From Planctomycetaceae bacterium (GTDB lineage: Bacteria; Planctomycetota; Planctomycetia; Pirellulales; Pirellulaceae), in NCBI GenBank assembly GCA_027487485.1, contig JAIYDN010000006.1:1-34042 (forward strand): DNA of 34,042 nucleotides, in the 5' to 3' direction. The notes beneath the pieces were generated by a model. That model was not told the origin of the DNA, searched no databases, and saw only the letters and a list, made by a program, of their open reading frames with translations. Every line of letters begins with the position of its first letter. Within the stretch, counting starts at the first letter, position 1. This document shows, piece by piece, positions 1-9,985 of the stretch. A program made the translations under genes and the position numbers.

Positions 1-243
1 CCGGAGCGTGCGGCTGGAACAGCGGATCGATTCGGACGGTTCCGGTGAGCCATGACAGCCTCAGCCTTTTCGTTTACTTGTGGGTAGGATTGCGTTCGCT
101 ACCACTCGTCAAAGTTGAGTGGGACCGACACCTCGCGAAACTCGCCTGTTTTCTCTCGTCCGGGTTATGGCTCTTTGGCAATTTTGGCGAATAACCCTTC
201 CTGGAACTCTCTTTGATCATCAGGTTATGTCTGCTGGTGACAG

Positions 244-1170
244 TTAAAACCGCGACAAAGCCTCGAAGCATGCCTGCTCACCGATCTGCAGATCGAGATA
301 GTGGCGAGAATCGTCGCCTGTGATGTTCTCGACAAAATCCCTTAGGCCCGCGTAGGTCATGATCTCGAAATGTCCGAACTTGAATGTCGGACCGTCGCAC
401 TCAAACATCGGCGGTTTATAGTCGATAAAGAAGGGTGTTCGATCGATTTCATATGGATCAGACGAGCGAACCGCGGAATCGTCGTAATCGACCACGAAGA
501 GTCTTTGATTGGGTACTACCAGAATTGGAAGAATCCATGTGAATTCAATTTTTTGGTCACCGTTGTACTCACCGTTCAACTCTCCCAAGAGTGATGCGGC
601 CGATTGCAAGGCTTGCGTCCATCGGCCATAAACTTCTGCGTCTCCTGATTTGAACCTTGAGCCTGACCCGTCACGAGAAACTACATCCACAGATTTTCCA
701 ACGAAGTCGCCAGACCTATAGCGAGACCGATTTGCGGCAATGTCAAGTGTGCAGATGGATGGGAATTCACCCACGCGCTCATTCCATAATGGAGTGCGCA
801 TGTGATGGTGAAGCAGTCCGATTATCTTTTCTCGATCGCCGCAGGTCTGTGCGATTACTTGATGCCCAGCTTCATAAGCACTACGAGGGGACCTATAGAC
901 TAGCATCGGTGCAAACTCGCTCAAAGCCTTGCACTCGATCGCTAAGAATACACGGGTACGAACATGCGGCAGCGAGCAATTCAGATCCACCCTCAAATCA
1001 AATTGACGCGGTAATTCAGTATGCGGATCTTCGTATGTACCACCATGATGATACCGAAGGCGTCGTGATGCAAACAACTCTCGTACCTTCATCTCAAAAG
1101 CAAACGAAGAATCAACCTTCAGGAACTCAATGAGATCGGATGCCGTGATTGGGGAAGCCTGTTTTTGCAT
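244..1170 (-). CDS. PD-(D/E)XK nuclease-like hypothetical protein
   Basis: A 308-residue protein that I do not recognise as a named family. The N-terminal third carries a plausible PD-(D/E)XK nuclease core: Glu26 in a helix, Asp58 in QFDLRVDL, then Glu79-Cys-Lys81 in a hydrophobic strand (VFLAIECKAL). The remainder, about residues 90-308, has no motif I can name. This arrangement is typical of restriction-endonuclease-like proteins in defence or mobile regions, but the substrate cannot be read from the sequence. It lies downstream of the shortened paralog gene at 1197-2075 on the same strand with 26 bp between them, so the two may be cotranscribed. No clear Shine-Dalgarno sequence precedes the ATG. 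The protein could also be a catalytically inactive member of the fold. Confidence 0.6.
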   Translation of the reverse strand: MQKQASPITASDLIEFLKVDSSFAFEMKVRELFASRRLRYHHGGTYEDPHTELPRQFDLRVDLNCSLPHVRTRVFLAIECKALSEFAPMLVYRSPRSAYEAGHQVIAQTCGDREKIIGLLHHHMRTPLWNERVGEFPSICTLDIAANRSRYRSGDFVGKSVDVVSRDGSGSRFKSGDAEVYGRWTQALQSAASLLGELNGEYNGDQKIEFTWILPILVVPNQRLFVVDYDDSAVRSSDPYEIDRTPFFIDYKPPMFECDGPTFKFGHFEIMTYAGLRDFVENITGDDSRHYLDLQIGEQACFEALSRF

Positions 1171-1196
1171 ACAAGTGGTTCTTACTTACGTTTAAT

Positions 1197-2075
1197 TTAG
1201 GAAACCAAAGTTATAGAATGGTGTTCTTCCGTTTGGTCGCGACACTCGCCCGCAGTCGCGTTTTTGTCGGAACCTTCGACCAAGTCCCCAATTCGACCAA
1301 GTCCCCAACATTCAAAGCATCGCAACACGGGCCAACGTCGGGGCCCGTACGCGCTCTTGAGGCTTGAGTTAAGCATCAGAACTTCGTCGTTCAAGCAATA
1401 GACCATGGAGTCTTTACGTGCCTCGCGAAAAGTGATCGTATCGATGCCATCGTCGTCAATCGTCGATTTGCGGCTGAACGGATCGCCACGTCGAATACTG
1501 ATTTGAATTTCGTTGTCTACAACGCGAGGAGTCATGAATAGCTTGCGACCTCGATTGTGCTTGGCAAACCAGTCGCCAGCATCCTTGATCGCTTTACCTA
1601 ATCGATCTTCCGTAATGGTGATTGGTGCTTTACCGGTGAGATTTGCAGGCTGGAAACACTCCATGCGTCTAGGCGTCTTCCACGTGTGCCAAGCATGCTG
1701 GGCTTCGACCATCTTAGAATCAAACAACCATACCTGCATGACGATGTCGGCAAGCGAATGCTTACCCTCTTCGTCAAAGGGCATTCCAGCTTGCTGCGCT
1801 GCGTTCAACAGTGAGTCAGCGGCAGACGGCGTCGCCATCTCTTCCACATAGAAAACTGCATTCAGCAGCGCTTGTGGTGTTTTCATCGTAGGGTTGGTCA
1901 AGATATCTACCAACTTCTCGATGGCAGTGTTGTCGATTCGACTCTCCTTTTTGATTATAAGTCCACGCGATCGAAGATAGCCCTCGAATGGCTGCAAGAA
2001 TGCAAAGAGAACATTCGGACTGATTTCTCGGATGACCTCTGGCTCACCGAGTTGTTTTGGGTTGTAAGTAGGCAT
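1197..2075 (-). CDS. Hypothetical protein, C-terminally shortened paralog of the 28783-29970 product
   Basis: This is about 292 residues from the ATG at 2075; a GTG at 2093 in the same frame is the alternative. I prefer 2075 because the paralog encoded at 28783 has exactly the same spacing from its start to the shared block. Shared landmarks include ISPNVLFAFLQPF here against IAPKRLFELLQPY there, and HSLADIVMQVWL against HSEADIVTAAWL. Similarity fades near residue 240, and the last 50 or so residues do not match well. The C-terminus runs over a tandem 17-bp duplication near 1280-1313 (two copies of TTGGGGACTTGGTCGAA on the minus strand). The paralog is 395 residues, so about 100 residues are missing here, probably by rearrangement. 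Function is unknown; no catalytic motif is visible. Confidence 0.6.
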   Translation of the reverse strand: MPTYNPKQLGEPEVIREISPNVLFAFLQPFEGYLRSRGLIIKKESRIDNTAIEKLVDILTNPTMKTPQALLNAVFYVEEMATPSAADSLLNAAQQAGMPFDEEGKHSLADIVMQVWLFDSKMVEAQHAWHTWKTPRRMECFQPANLTGKAPITITEDRLGKAIKDAGDWFAKHNRGRKLFMTPRVVDNEIQISIRRGDPFSRKSTIDDDGIDTITFREARKDSMVYCLNDEVLMLNSSLKSAYGPRRWPVLRCFECWGLGRIGDLVEGSDKNATAGECRDQTEEHHSITLVS

Positions 2076-2445
2076 AGGCGATAAAACTTCCACTCATGTT
2101 GAAACGCATCCATGGGACTCGTCAAAGACCAGCGTCTCCAAATTGCTAGCTTTAGGTAATGTAGTGGGAGTATTGAACGCTACCTCGTTGACACCTCTGG
2201 TCATGCGAAAATGGAAATTTCCCATTTGGTCATTTTCAGCCGGAAAAACAGGCAGAAACATTTTCTCAGATTCGATCGACAGGCTCTTCCACGCCGAGTT
2301 TTGGAAACCAACCGCAAAGTGGGCAAGTTGATACAATTCGAGGGGAGTTCGAGTCAATGTTTGAGAAGCCGAGGCGGATAGTTTTCAGTGTTCATCGCTT
2401 GCCAGTGGAGTCGCTTTTCCCAAAAACTAATCCGGAGGAGTATTC

Positions 2446-2754
2446 ATGCGTCGAAGTTTCTTGGCCCTAACCGTTTGTCTTCTTGCGTTGTTTTCGGCCC
2501 AAATTACGCTGGCTTGCACGCGAGTGATTTGGGTCGCCGGGGACGGGCAGGTGTTTGTTGGCCGTACTCAGGACTGGACGGAAAGAGCTCTTTCGGCATT
2601 CCGGGTATATCCTCGCGGACTAGATCGCGTAGGAAGCGTGGCCGAGAGCCCTCACAAGTGGACATCGAAGTATGGCAGCTTAGTTGTCACCGGCTACGAC
2701 ATCGGTACTCACGAAGGTGTGGATATAGAAGTTCTCCCTGAAGATCCATCATGA
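2446..2754 (+). pseudogene. Truncated choloylglycine hydrolase / penicillin V acylase-type Ntn hydrolase
   Basis: The 102-residue reading frame starts with a clear signal peptide (hydrophobic residues 5-22) ending at ...LA before CTRVIW. In the linear amide C-N hydrolase family (choloylglycine hydrolase, penicillin V acylase) the Cys exposed by this cleavage is the catalytic N-terminal nucleophile. The following FVGRTQDW and KWTSKYGSLVVTGYDIGT also match the family. Members are usually about 330-370 residues, and this frame stops soon after the GYDIGT block, so about 250 residues including the rest of the active site are missing. A strong ribosome binding site (GGAGGAG, 2432-2438) is preserved. 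I read it as a decayed gene fragment that may still be translated. Confidence 0.65.
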
Positions 2755-2853
2755 AATCGCTGATTGCTAATAACTAGCTCATCCGTGGCAGGAGGCCGCT
2801 TTTACGTTGTGCTAGCTCAAACAAGTCTAAATCCCTCTTAAAGTATTATCAAT

Positions 2854-4767
2854 ATGCGTACTCGTTTCTCGCAGCCTACTTCTTCGTTAGCATTCATCGC
2901 ACTTTGCTTGGCGATCTTAAGAACAAGCCTCGCGGAAGAAACGACCTTTCGCTTTCCGCCGGATAAGTCCGTTCTTGATGCTAAGCGTGATTTTGGAGCC
3001 AAAGGTGACGGTGTAACCGACGATACCGACGCTTTGCAGAAAGGACTGGATGCAAGCGCAGGGCAAGGTGAGATTCGAAGCAGCAAGTCCAGCGTCCTTT
3101 GGATTCCAAATGGCACCTACCGCATTACGCGCTCGCTGATATTCAAGCAAGCGCTCGGCCCCTGGCTTTATGGGGAATCACGGGACGGCGTTGTCATTAA
3201 ATTGGATGACAACGCTAAAGGGGTTTCTTCCGTGCTGCGTACTCATCCTAATGAAAAAGGTCCAACCTCTGCAGATTGGTTCATGAGAAACCTCCGCCAC
3301 TTCACCATCGATGTTGGTAACAATCCTGACACCGATGGAATTCGCTATCATGCAACAAACAGTGGCACCCTGGCTGATGTCCGCGTTCTTGGCAATGGCA
3401 AGATCGGAATCAATTCGAGCTTCATCGATCAAAGTGGGCCCAGCCTCATTCGCGACGTTGAAATCGACGGTTTTGAAACCGGAATCCTGAGCCAATGGAT
3501 TTGGGGACAAACGCTCTCCAACATCACCATACGCAACTGCCGGAAAGTAGGTGTATCCGTTAGTGCAAACGTAGTGGCCATTGAGAATCTAAGTGTCATT
3601 GATACGCCGCTTGCACTCGAAAACACCTTCCCCAATGACTGGCATCATTGGGGTGGCGTGGTTGCCCTAACAGGCGGACAATTCACACTGACGAAAACAC
3701 CCAAGGATCAGGTGGGGCCCGCAATCGTCAATACGAGTATTCTGTACGCCAGAGACGTGAATGCCGAGGGATATTCAGCGGTAATACAAAGCGAAACACC
3801 GTTCACTGGTTTTGATCCAGCAAATCCTTTACACCTCACCACATTCCGATCCCATGGAGTAAAGAAGCTTTTTGACGAAGCAGGTGATGAGTCGCTAGAG
3901 TTACCGATTAAACCAACACCAACCGTTCCTTGGGAGGCGGATCCTAGTCGATGGTACTGCTTAGACGATGCAGGCGCTATACCTGGCGATGGCATCGACG
4001 ATACCGACGCGATTGAAGCCGGCCTGAAACAAGCTGCCGCTGTTGGCAAGACTCATGTTTATTTACGTGGTGTGGGTGGACCGGACCCGAACGGCTTTAC
4101 GATAACCCGTAGAATCTCCGTTCCTGCGCCGATTCGCCGATTCATCGGATTGGGTTGGGCTCGCATTCTAAGCGAAGCTCCCGAGTCAGGCTTTGTTGTC
4201 GATGATCGATCTGCCGACATCGTTCACTTTCAAAATATCGATGCTTTCGGGGGGCCACCCATTCAAATCTGCAATTGTTCGCAGCAGAAAACGATGGTGG
4301 TTGAAAGCTGTGGTGTTACCGTCGTCGGTGAGGGACTCGGCGACATTTTTATCTCCGACTGCCCGGCGAATCTGGAGTTGCGCAAGCCGGGACAAAACTG
4401 CTGGGCGAGGCAGCTTAATCCCGAGGGAACATCCGATGTGGGATTGGTCCAGAACGACGGAGCTAATCTGTGGTGCTTGGGAGTGAAGCACGAAGGTCGT
4501 GGAGTACGATTCGCTACAAGGAACGGAGGCAAAACAGAGATACTGGGACTTTTCAATTACGGTGGAAGCCCGGAAGAAATGGATATGCGCCCCTCTTTTG
4601 TGGTCGATGAAGCAGCGTTTTCCGTCGCTGCTTTGCGCGAGATCGCATTTGACTCTCACACGGCTTACAACAAAGTTCGCGAAACTTACCAAGGCCAAGG
4701 CAAGACTTTGGACAAGCAAAATGAAGGCGGCTGGATTGGATGGACCTTGTATCGAAGCAGACGGTAG
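2854..4767 (+). CDS. Secreted pectate-lyase-superfamily (right-handed beta-helix) protein
   Basis: A 637-residue exported protein with an N-terminal signal peptide (about residues 1-27, cleaved near LAEE). Just after it, RDFGAKGDGVTDDTDALQKGLD is the hallmark of the Pectate_lyase_3 / GH28-like family, and a second, weaker copy (DDAGAIPGDGIDDTDAIEAGLKQA) begins near residue 372, so the protein probably has two beta-helix lobes. Repeated short strands rich in Asn, Gly, Val and Ile fit a right-handed beta-helix. Such proteins act outside the cytoplasm on polysaccharides, which suits planctomycetes that degrade algal polymers, but the exact substrate and catalytic residues cannot be assigned. No Shine-Dalgarno sequence is apparent before the ATG. 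The last 215 bp overlap, antisense, the frame at 4553-5788. Confidence 0.8.
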   Translation: MRTRFSQPTSSLAFIALCLAILRTSLAEETTFRFPPDKSVLDAKRDFGAKGDGVTDDTDALQKGLDASAGQGEIRSSKSSVLWIPNGTYRITRSLIFKQALGPWLYGESRDGVVIKLDDNAKGVSSVLRTHPNEKGPTSADWFMRNLRHFTIDVGNNPDTDGIRYHATNSGTLADVRVLGNGKIGINSSFIDQSGPSLIRDVEIDGFETGILSQWIWGQTLSNITIRNCRKVGVSVSANVVAIENLSVIDTPLALENTFPNDWHHWGGVVALTGGQFTLTKTPKDQVGPAIVNTSILYARDVNAEGYSAVIQSETPFTGFDPANPLHLTTFRSHGVKKLFDEAGDESLELPIKPTPTVPWEADPSRWYCLDDAGAIPGDGIDDTDAIEAGLKQAAAVGKTHVYLRGVGGPDPNGFTITRRISVPAPIRRFIGLGWARILSEAPESGFVVDDRSADIVHFQNIDAFGGPPIQICNCSQQKTMVVESCGVTVVGEGLGDIFISDCPANLELRKPGQNCWARQLNPEGTSDVGLVQNDGANLWCLGVKHEGRGVRFATRNGGKTEILGLFNYGGSPEEMDMRPSFVVDEAAFSVAALREIAFDSHTAYNKVRETYQGQGKTLDKQNEGGWIGWTLYRSRR

Positions 4768-5788
4768 TCTTTTGCGAAGGCTGCGGTCTATTCCCTTGCG
4801 AAATTGTCTCAGCCAGTATGAAGATAGCGGTTGCTTCGCCTGTGGCATCAGGGCACGGTAGAATCTGCATTCTCGACGAATCGAAATCAAAGAAATGCGC
4901 GATACCTCCTGACGGGATCTGTGCAGCGGACAGTTGCCGATGCACATGGTCTAGCTCTGCCGGAAACTCGTTGTTCAATCCTAGCAGCTTGCAGGCGTAT
5001 AACAAAACAGCCAGCTTGAAGGCGTACTGCCTGCAGGTAGCATTTTCGCCTTTCACGAACCTAGAGTACTCGGACTCGATGACGTAATCGACGAGCAAGC
5101 CATGTTTTTTGTCCCAGCGAATATGCTGTTCGGACGAAGCGTCTTTCTCGGCCGTTATTGGCTTGCTTTGGAAAATCCTTCGCAGCCGGTTTCGAGCGGA
5201 GTCCATATTTCCCAAACGATACTCATAAAGAGACTGATAAGCAGCATGTTCTGCGAATAGCAACGGATGCCCAACCTCAAAATCTTGATCAGCCGTAACG
5301 GTAAATGTCCGAATGTCGATCGTCTCATCTCCGGACGAAATGATCCCGATCGATTTACCATGAACGATGTCAGGATCGATCGGCTTATGACAAATGGATT
5401 CGATTCGCTGCCATATGACTTCATGTACGGAGTTGCCAAGGCTGTCTATGGTTTCCAATGAGTCGTGCAGTTCTGTGGCGATGGCTGGTTTCGTAAGTGT
5501 GAGTGCATAAGACGCCCAAAGCGTATCGGTGATTGCGTAGCCGGCTAGTTGCTTGGGAAGTTCAGGATTGAGCGTTGGATCTTTCCAGCCAATGACCGAG
5601 ATCGAGTACTCGTGGCCTTCTCGATTAAGTCTTCCCGTTTTTAAATGTTTGGTCAGCCAGTCTGACGCCCGAATCACCGCTTCCTTGGTGCCCTCATCGT
5701 CAGGAAATTGGAGATTTTCTTGTCCGTAAGCGATAGAGCCCAAACAGAAGAACGGTAAAAGTAAATCTATTAGGAAGTCCTTGAGCAT
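4553..5788 (-). CDS. Secreted hypothetical protein with an antisense-derived C-terminus
   Basis: The open frame extends upstream to an ATG at 5854, but the ATG at 5788 places a signal peptide (MLKDFLIDLLLPFFCLGSIA, cleaved near YGQ) at the N-terminus, so I use that start; the product is about 411 residues. The middle is helical with AH(A)AYQSLYEYRLG and YAFKLAVLLYACKLLGL blocks and a Gly-Gly-Ile-Ala-His stretch, which loosely suggests an alpha/alpha-barrel-type secreted protein, but I cannot name a family. The last 75 or so residues are simply the antisense of the pectate-lyase gene and are rich in Cys, Arg and Gln. I therefore suspect the original 3' end was lost in a rearrangement that joined the two genes tail to tail. 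Confidence 0.55.
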   Translation of the reverse strand: MLKDFLIDLLLPFFCLGSIAYGQENLQFPDDEGTKEAVIRASDWLTKHLKTGRLNREGHEYSISVIGWKDPTLNPELPKQLAGYAITDTLWASYALTLTKPAIATELHDSLETIDSLGNSVHEVIWQRIESICHKPIDPDIVHGKSIGIISSGDETIDIRTFTVTADQDFEVGHPLLFAEHAAYQSLYEYRLGNMDSARNRLRRIFQSKPITAEKDASSEQHIRWDKKHGLLVDYVIESEYSRFVKGENATCRQYAFKLAVLLYACKLLGLNNEFPAELDHVHRQLSAAQIPSGGIAHFFDFDSSRMQILPCPDATGEATAIFILAETISQGNRPQPSQKTTVCFDTRSIQSSRLHFACPKSCLGLGKFRELCCKPCESQMRSRAKQRRKTLLHRPQKRGAYPFLPGFHRN

Positions 5789-5980
5789 GCGACGTCCATG
5801 AACAGTGCTAGAGATAGTAGCAATGCTATGAGGTGAAAATTGAGTCGAGTTCATGGAGTCAGTTTAACACGACGCAACCACCAATGCTTGGAATTCTAAG
5901 CAACAGACACCTTTCAAACTTTCAAACTACGTCCGACTGTGAAGGAATTAAAAGGCCAGAGAATCGACCGTAGACATGTT

Positions 5981-6427
5981 TTAAGCTATTTCAGAAGACT
6001 CTCCCCAATCCTTACTAGTGCCCCCGGCCTCGCTGCTTATCTGCCTCCATGCTGCCCGTTGTTCATCCCAGTGGAGCATAGCTGCGATCGGACGTAGCCG
6101 CTTCTCGTGGATCCCGGGTTTCCCTTTGGTAGCTGGCAGGTTGAGAAGGGCTTCTTGGATATCGGGTGCGAGCTGGTTAAGAGCCATGATCTGACTCATC
6201 CTTGGCTGGGTCACATGACCAAGCCGAGCTAGCTCGATCATGTCCGAAGCCTCGCCGGTTCGTATCATTTCGTTGAAGCGAATCGCAAGGGCCATCAGCC
6301 TGGAGATGCGAGGCACCTTACTCGTTGGCCTTGGTCGCGGCGGTTCCGCGTTGGGATCGATTAGGGAAATCGCAATGCGACCTCGCGACGCAACGGTCAC
6401 ATTCAGTTTGCGTTTGATGGCAACCAA
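5981..6427 (-). CDS. HTH protein of a serine-recombinase cassette (KorB/ParB-type HTH)
   Basis: A 148-residue DNA-binding protein starting at a TTG (6427) with a good GAGGAGG ribosome binding site just upstream, inside the end of the recombinase remnant. It is a clear paralog of the protein at 22904-23317: both contain PRI(A/S)R.MALAI.F..(L/M)IR, then (D/E)LARLGHVT..R(V/M)(S/T)QIM.L..LAP(D/E)IQE. The ELARLGHVTQPRMSQIM segment (about residues 66-82) is a helix-turn-helix. In this cassette type the HTH gene follows the recombinase and overlaps it; it may regulate excision or recombinase expression, which is an inference. It has stayed open although its recombinase partner is broken. The C-terminal tail is longer than in the paralog. 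Confidence 0.7.
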   Translation of the reverse strand: MVAIKRKLNVTVASRGRIAISLIDPNAEPPRPRPTSKVPRISRLMALAIRFNEMIRTGEASDMIELARLGHVTQPRMSQIMALNQLAPDIQEALLNLPATKGKPGIHEKRLRPIAAMLHWDEQRAAWRQISSEAGGTSKDWGESSEIA

Positions 6428-7485
6428 TTAATCCTCCTCGGCTTGTTGTTCAAGCGACTCGATGCCGCTTGCGTGGAATGAAATTGCAATGGTGCAGTCG
6501 CGTTGATCGAACTCGACCTTCGATACCAGCAGCGCCAAGAGTTGCGATTTTTCACGCGTGGTGAGTGCGTCCCAAATGCGATCGAAGTCAATGAAAGCCT
6601 CCTCGATTTCCTGCGTCGACAGCATTTGCTTCTCAAGATCCTGAAGTTGTCGATTCACCTTGGCGAGTTGGTGTTCTGCTTCTTCAGTCCGCTCTTGAAC
6701 GTCGGCTATTGGATAGACGATCGAATTGTTTGGTTGCTGGTCGAGGGCCAATTGCTGAACCTCACCATGGTCGCGGTTGATTGGGCGAGTGAGCTGAGTC
6801 TATTGGGACTCCAATTCTTTTCTGCCTTGTTCAATGGCCTCCATTGCCTGACGAATGATCTTTTCGCGAAGCCGCGTGTCCTGCGAGATCGCTCGAACTT
6901 GATCCACAAAGGCCGCTTCGCTCTCACCCGCTGGCAGAGACGGATGCTTACACGATTGCCTCCCACGTTTAATCGCGCGAATGCAGGTTTAGTAGCAGTA
7001 TACAATCGAGTTGCGTTTGGTCATGTTATGGACCATCGCAACGTTGCAGTCGGGGCACCTGATCAACCCTTTGAGTAGGCCACCGTGCTTACTAGGCAGC
7101 CGAGTTCCACGGTTAAAGCTGTTATCGCGTAGCTGTGCATGCACACGTTGGAAGGTTTCCTCGTCAATGATTGCGTGATGCTGGCCGGGATAGAGATCAG
7201 TCTTGTGTTTGATTTTTCCATAGTAGATCGGATTGGTTAGCATTGCATGGACACTGCATTTGTCGAATTTGCGACCGCCTTTGGGAAGGCCCTTCTTCGA
7301 ATGCCAGAGCTTGTTTTTCCAGCCACGCTTGTCGAGTTCTTCAACGACTGGCATCAAGTTTTTGAACTCGAGATAGAGCGAGAAGATCCGACGAACCTGA
7401 ACGGCTACTTCCGTGTTGATCACCAACTTGGGAGTTCGTTCGCTGCGATCGACGTCATAACCAAGCACTGGGTAGCCACCAGTTC
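6428..7485 (-). pseudogene. Large serine recombinase remnant lacking the catalytic domain
   Basis: On the minus strand one continuous frame encodes the C-terminal two thirds of a large serine recombinase, closely parallel to the intact enzyme at 21330-22907. It begins at GGYPVLGYDVD (compare SGGMPLLGYDID), then the Recombinase domain (LDKRGWKNKLW, LTNPIYYGKI), the zinc-ribbon half CPDC, the coiled coil and the conserved end (IWDALTTREKSQLLALLVSKVEF). Two in-frame stops interrupt it: TAA at 6989-6991 directly after IVYCY and TAG at 6800-6802 after KELESQ. A TGA precedes the start, and no resolvase domain with the catalytic Ser is present upstream. There is no frameshift, so the decay looks fairly recent. 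The downstream HTH gene remains intact. Confidence 0.8.
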
Positions 7486-7616
7486 ACTGACCTAGCCGGC
7501 GAAATCGAGACACTTTTCAACAGGTTTAATCAACGTCATTCGCTGTTCCAAGATTGCAGAATAGCTGCCCTAGTGTTTCCAATTTTTCGAACCCATTATT
7601 GCGCTGTATCTCTAGT

Positions 7617-9362
7617 TCATCGACAATTGGTGTCGCATAGTTGAGAGACAAGCGAACTTCCTTCAGTCGCGAGTGCAGGCGGCAAAGGGAGCTGCGAATT
7701 CCTTCTTCCGTAGAATTCCGCTAATTCTAGAAGCGACTGACGATTGATTGGCTTGGTGGTATAGTCATCGCATCCCGCGCTAATGCATTTTTGACGATCG
7801 CTCTCCATAGCATGAGCTGTCAACGCAATGATCGGTAGCGTACAACCACTTTGGCGAAGATGCCTAGTCGCTGCATAACCATCTAGTTCGGGCATTTGCA
7901 TGTCCATAAAAACAACATCAAATGCAGTCAAGGACTTTTCGATTTGTTCGACAGCAATTCGGCCATTTTCTGCGATTGTGACATTTGCGCCCGATTTCTT
8001 TAAGTGGAATGAAATCAACCTTTGATTGTCTGGCCCATCCTCCGCCAGCAGGACTCGCAATCCAGACAGGCGTTGGGTCTCATTAAGCCTATCCAGGCTA
8101 TTGAATTCAGCTTGGCCACGCTGTAGTTTCAGTTGTTGGGGAATCTTTTCGATTTCGATCCGTTCCACTCCCACGATGTCGCCGGCAGAAACGGTCAGCG
8201 TAAAAATGCTGCCTTTGCCAAGTGTTGATTCAATATGGATGCGCCCACTCAGCATGTTTGCCAAGGTGTTCGAGATGCGTAGCCCTAAACCAGTACCTCC
8301 AAACGCCCTAGCGGTGGAACCGTCAGCCTGTGTAAACGCATCAAACCGAGCTATTGAGTCGCGTTGCTGGGGGGACATTCCTATCCCTGTATCGACAATT
8401 CGAAAACGCATCAGCCCGGAGTCTTCTTGAAATGCAGTGTTTACAATGATGCTCCCTACCTCCGTAAACTTAATTGCATTCCCAATTAAATTGAGCAAGA
8501 TCTGACGCAATCGCGTCGGATCGGACTTGATACTTGCGGGAATCGCTGTCTCATAGATTAGTTGAATATCTACTCCCTTTCCAATTGCGCGAGGCCGCAT
8601 CAGCGAGACCACTTCTTCTACGATCTGCGATGGGGAAAGATCGATTTCCTCGACAGTCATCTTTCCCGCTTCGATCTTCGACATATCGAGGATATCGTTT
8701 ATCACGGTCAACAAGTGATTAGCATTCGACCTAATTGTCTGAATTGCGTGGGTAGTCTGCGATGCGTCTTTTGAAAAATCGCTTTCGAGCAGATCCGCAA
8801 ACCCAAGAATTGCAGTCATTGGCGTTCGGATCTCATGACTCATGTTTGCCAAAAACTCAGATTTACTGCTGTTGGATTGTTCTGCTATGAGACGAGCTTC
8901 TTGCAGTTCCTGTGTCCTGGCCGCGACGATCTTTTCGAGTTCACATGCACGATAAATGAGCGCTTCCCTGTTTTCACGCTCAAGCCTATTCGCTGAAAAA
9001 ACTGACCGGAATCTTGATAGTCCATGGCAGAATTTTAATGTGGCTAAGTTGAGCAAGATCAACATCAGGGCAAGAAGTCGATAGGCTGGCCAAGCGAAAC
9101 TGAGGATCGACATAGCATAGCCGCAAAAGGCACAAAGCAAGAACATTATTGCGAGTTCAAATAGCTTTTGATTTCGGTCCCGTCGCTCCTCCCCAAAGTA
9201 GGAGTGCATCCAAAAGAAAAAGATTCGCAGATACAAGCCGATGGTGCAGCATGACAAGACGATAAGTGCCGTTACCCAGGGCCAGTCTGTTGCCCCAAAT
9301 TCGTCGACCATACAGTGTGTGCGTGGCATGTAGAAGCCACCACCCGTAAAGAAATCAAGCAT
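7617..9362 (-). CDS. Membrane-bound hybrid histidine kinase with C-terminal receiver domain
   Basis: From the ATG at 9362 the product is 581 residues. This start gives [17 protein letters not shown], which resembles the N-terminus of many planctomycete kinases; the frame is open to 9680, but that extension looks non-coding. Hydrophobic segments at about 29-50, 69-88 and 93-110 suggest a membrane sensor. A coiled coil (about 125-162) leads to HisKA with His176 in [12 protein letters not shown]. HATPase_c follows, with N, G1 and G2 boxes ([21 protein letters not shown]). A receiver domain has its phosphoacceptor in [11 protein letters not shown] and the Lys in TTKPI. It should sense an unknown signal, autophosphorylate and relay phosphate. 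No separate partner regulator is nearby. It lies between the recombinase remnant and a long gap. Confidence 0.85.
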   Translation of the reverse strand: MLDFFTGGGFYMPRTHCMVDEFGATDWPWVTALIVLSCCTIGLYLRIFFFWMHSYFGEERRDRNQKLFELAIMFLLCAFCGYAMSILSFAWPAYRLLALMLILLNLATLKFCHGLSRFRSVFSANRLERENREALIYRACELEKIVAARTQELQEARLIAEQSNSSKSEFLANMSHEIRTPMTAILGFADLLESDFSKDASQTTHAIQTIRSNANHLLTVINDILDMSKIEAGKMTVEEIDLSPSQIVEEVVSLMRPRAIGKGVDIQLIYETAIPASIKSDPTRLRQILLNLIGNAIKFTEVGSIIVNTAFQEDSGLMRFRIVDTGIGMSPQQRDSIARFDAFTQADGSTARAFGGTGLGLRISNTLANMLSGRIHIESTLGKGSIFTLTVSAGDIVGVERIEIEKIPQQLKLQRGQAEFNSLDRLNETQRLSGLRVLLAEDGPDNQRLISFHLKKSGANVTIAENGRIAVEQIEKSLTAFDVVFMDMQMPELDGYAATRHLRQSGCTLPIIALTAHAMESDRQKCISAGCDDYTTKPINRQSLLELAEFYGRRNSQLPLPPALATEGSSLVSQLCDTNCR

Positions 9363-9963
9363 TGGCACGCCAGTCGCGGATGGACCGTTTGCCAGGATCC
9401 CTTCTTGCGAATCACTTGCCAAAGTAACCAATCGATCGTTACTAGCGCCACAATAAGGGCCATCGGGCGTAAAAAAGACCATTTTATCTGCTTTCCGAAT
9501 GATCAGAACAAAGTTCGTTGTTTGTGTGCGTACGAAAATTGCCGCAATTGATGTGGGATTCGTTTCGGAAATGTAGCTTTGATATTGAGCACGAAAAAAA
9601 ATCCAGCAAGATTTCATTCTTTTTTTGTACTGCGTGCCTTCCCGCGACGGAATTTTAAGCAAAATTCTGGTCGCCAACATCGCCCTTCATATCCCCATTG
9701 CACACGCTAGCGGCATTCGAAAACCCTCCTGCCGATTTGTGGAAAAAGTGGGGCTACGCTCGAAATGCCCAAAAACTTTGGCCATTCTGCGCATCACCAA
9801 CCAACTGTTGGCTGGGTAGTAATACTGTTTTTGAGTGTCGAGTCGATAAGCGTTTCGTCCCAACAAAAACGATTTGCGAACGGAAATGCTGCCGAAGGAC
9901 AGATAGAACTAACAAAATGAAATCGCAAAGGTTTAGATGCCAACTTTGTGGTTCAGCTGCCTT

Positions 9964-9985
9964 GGCTGCACAGGCAGCCTTTTTT
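9964..9985 (+). terminator. Rho-independent terminator with no obvious gene upstream
   Basis: GGCTGC, a four-base loop ACAG, GCAGCC, then six T: a short GC-rich hairpin followed by a U tract on the plus strand. No plus-strand CDS ends here. Confidence 0.6.

Noticed and set aside
1-243. Left edge of the window
   Set aside because: No gene, repeat or regulatory signal could be supported here.
2094-2357. 87-residue minus-strand frame directly upstream of the shortened paralog gene
   Set aside because: TTG start without a ribosome binding site, and no motif; it may be a gene remnant but cannot be supported.
9363-9680. N-terminal extension of the histidine kinase frame
   Set aside because: Translation is not protein-like, and the start at 9362 gives the [10 protein letters not shown]-terminus known from planctomycete kinases.
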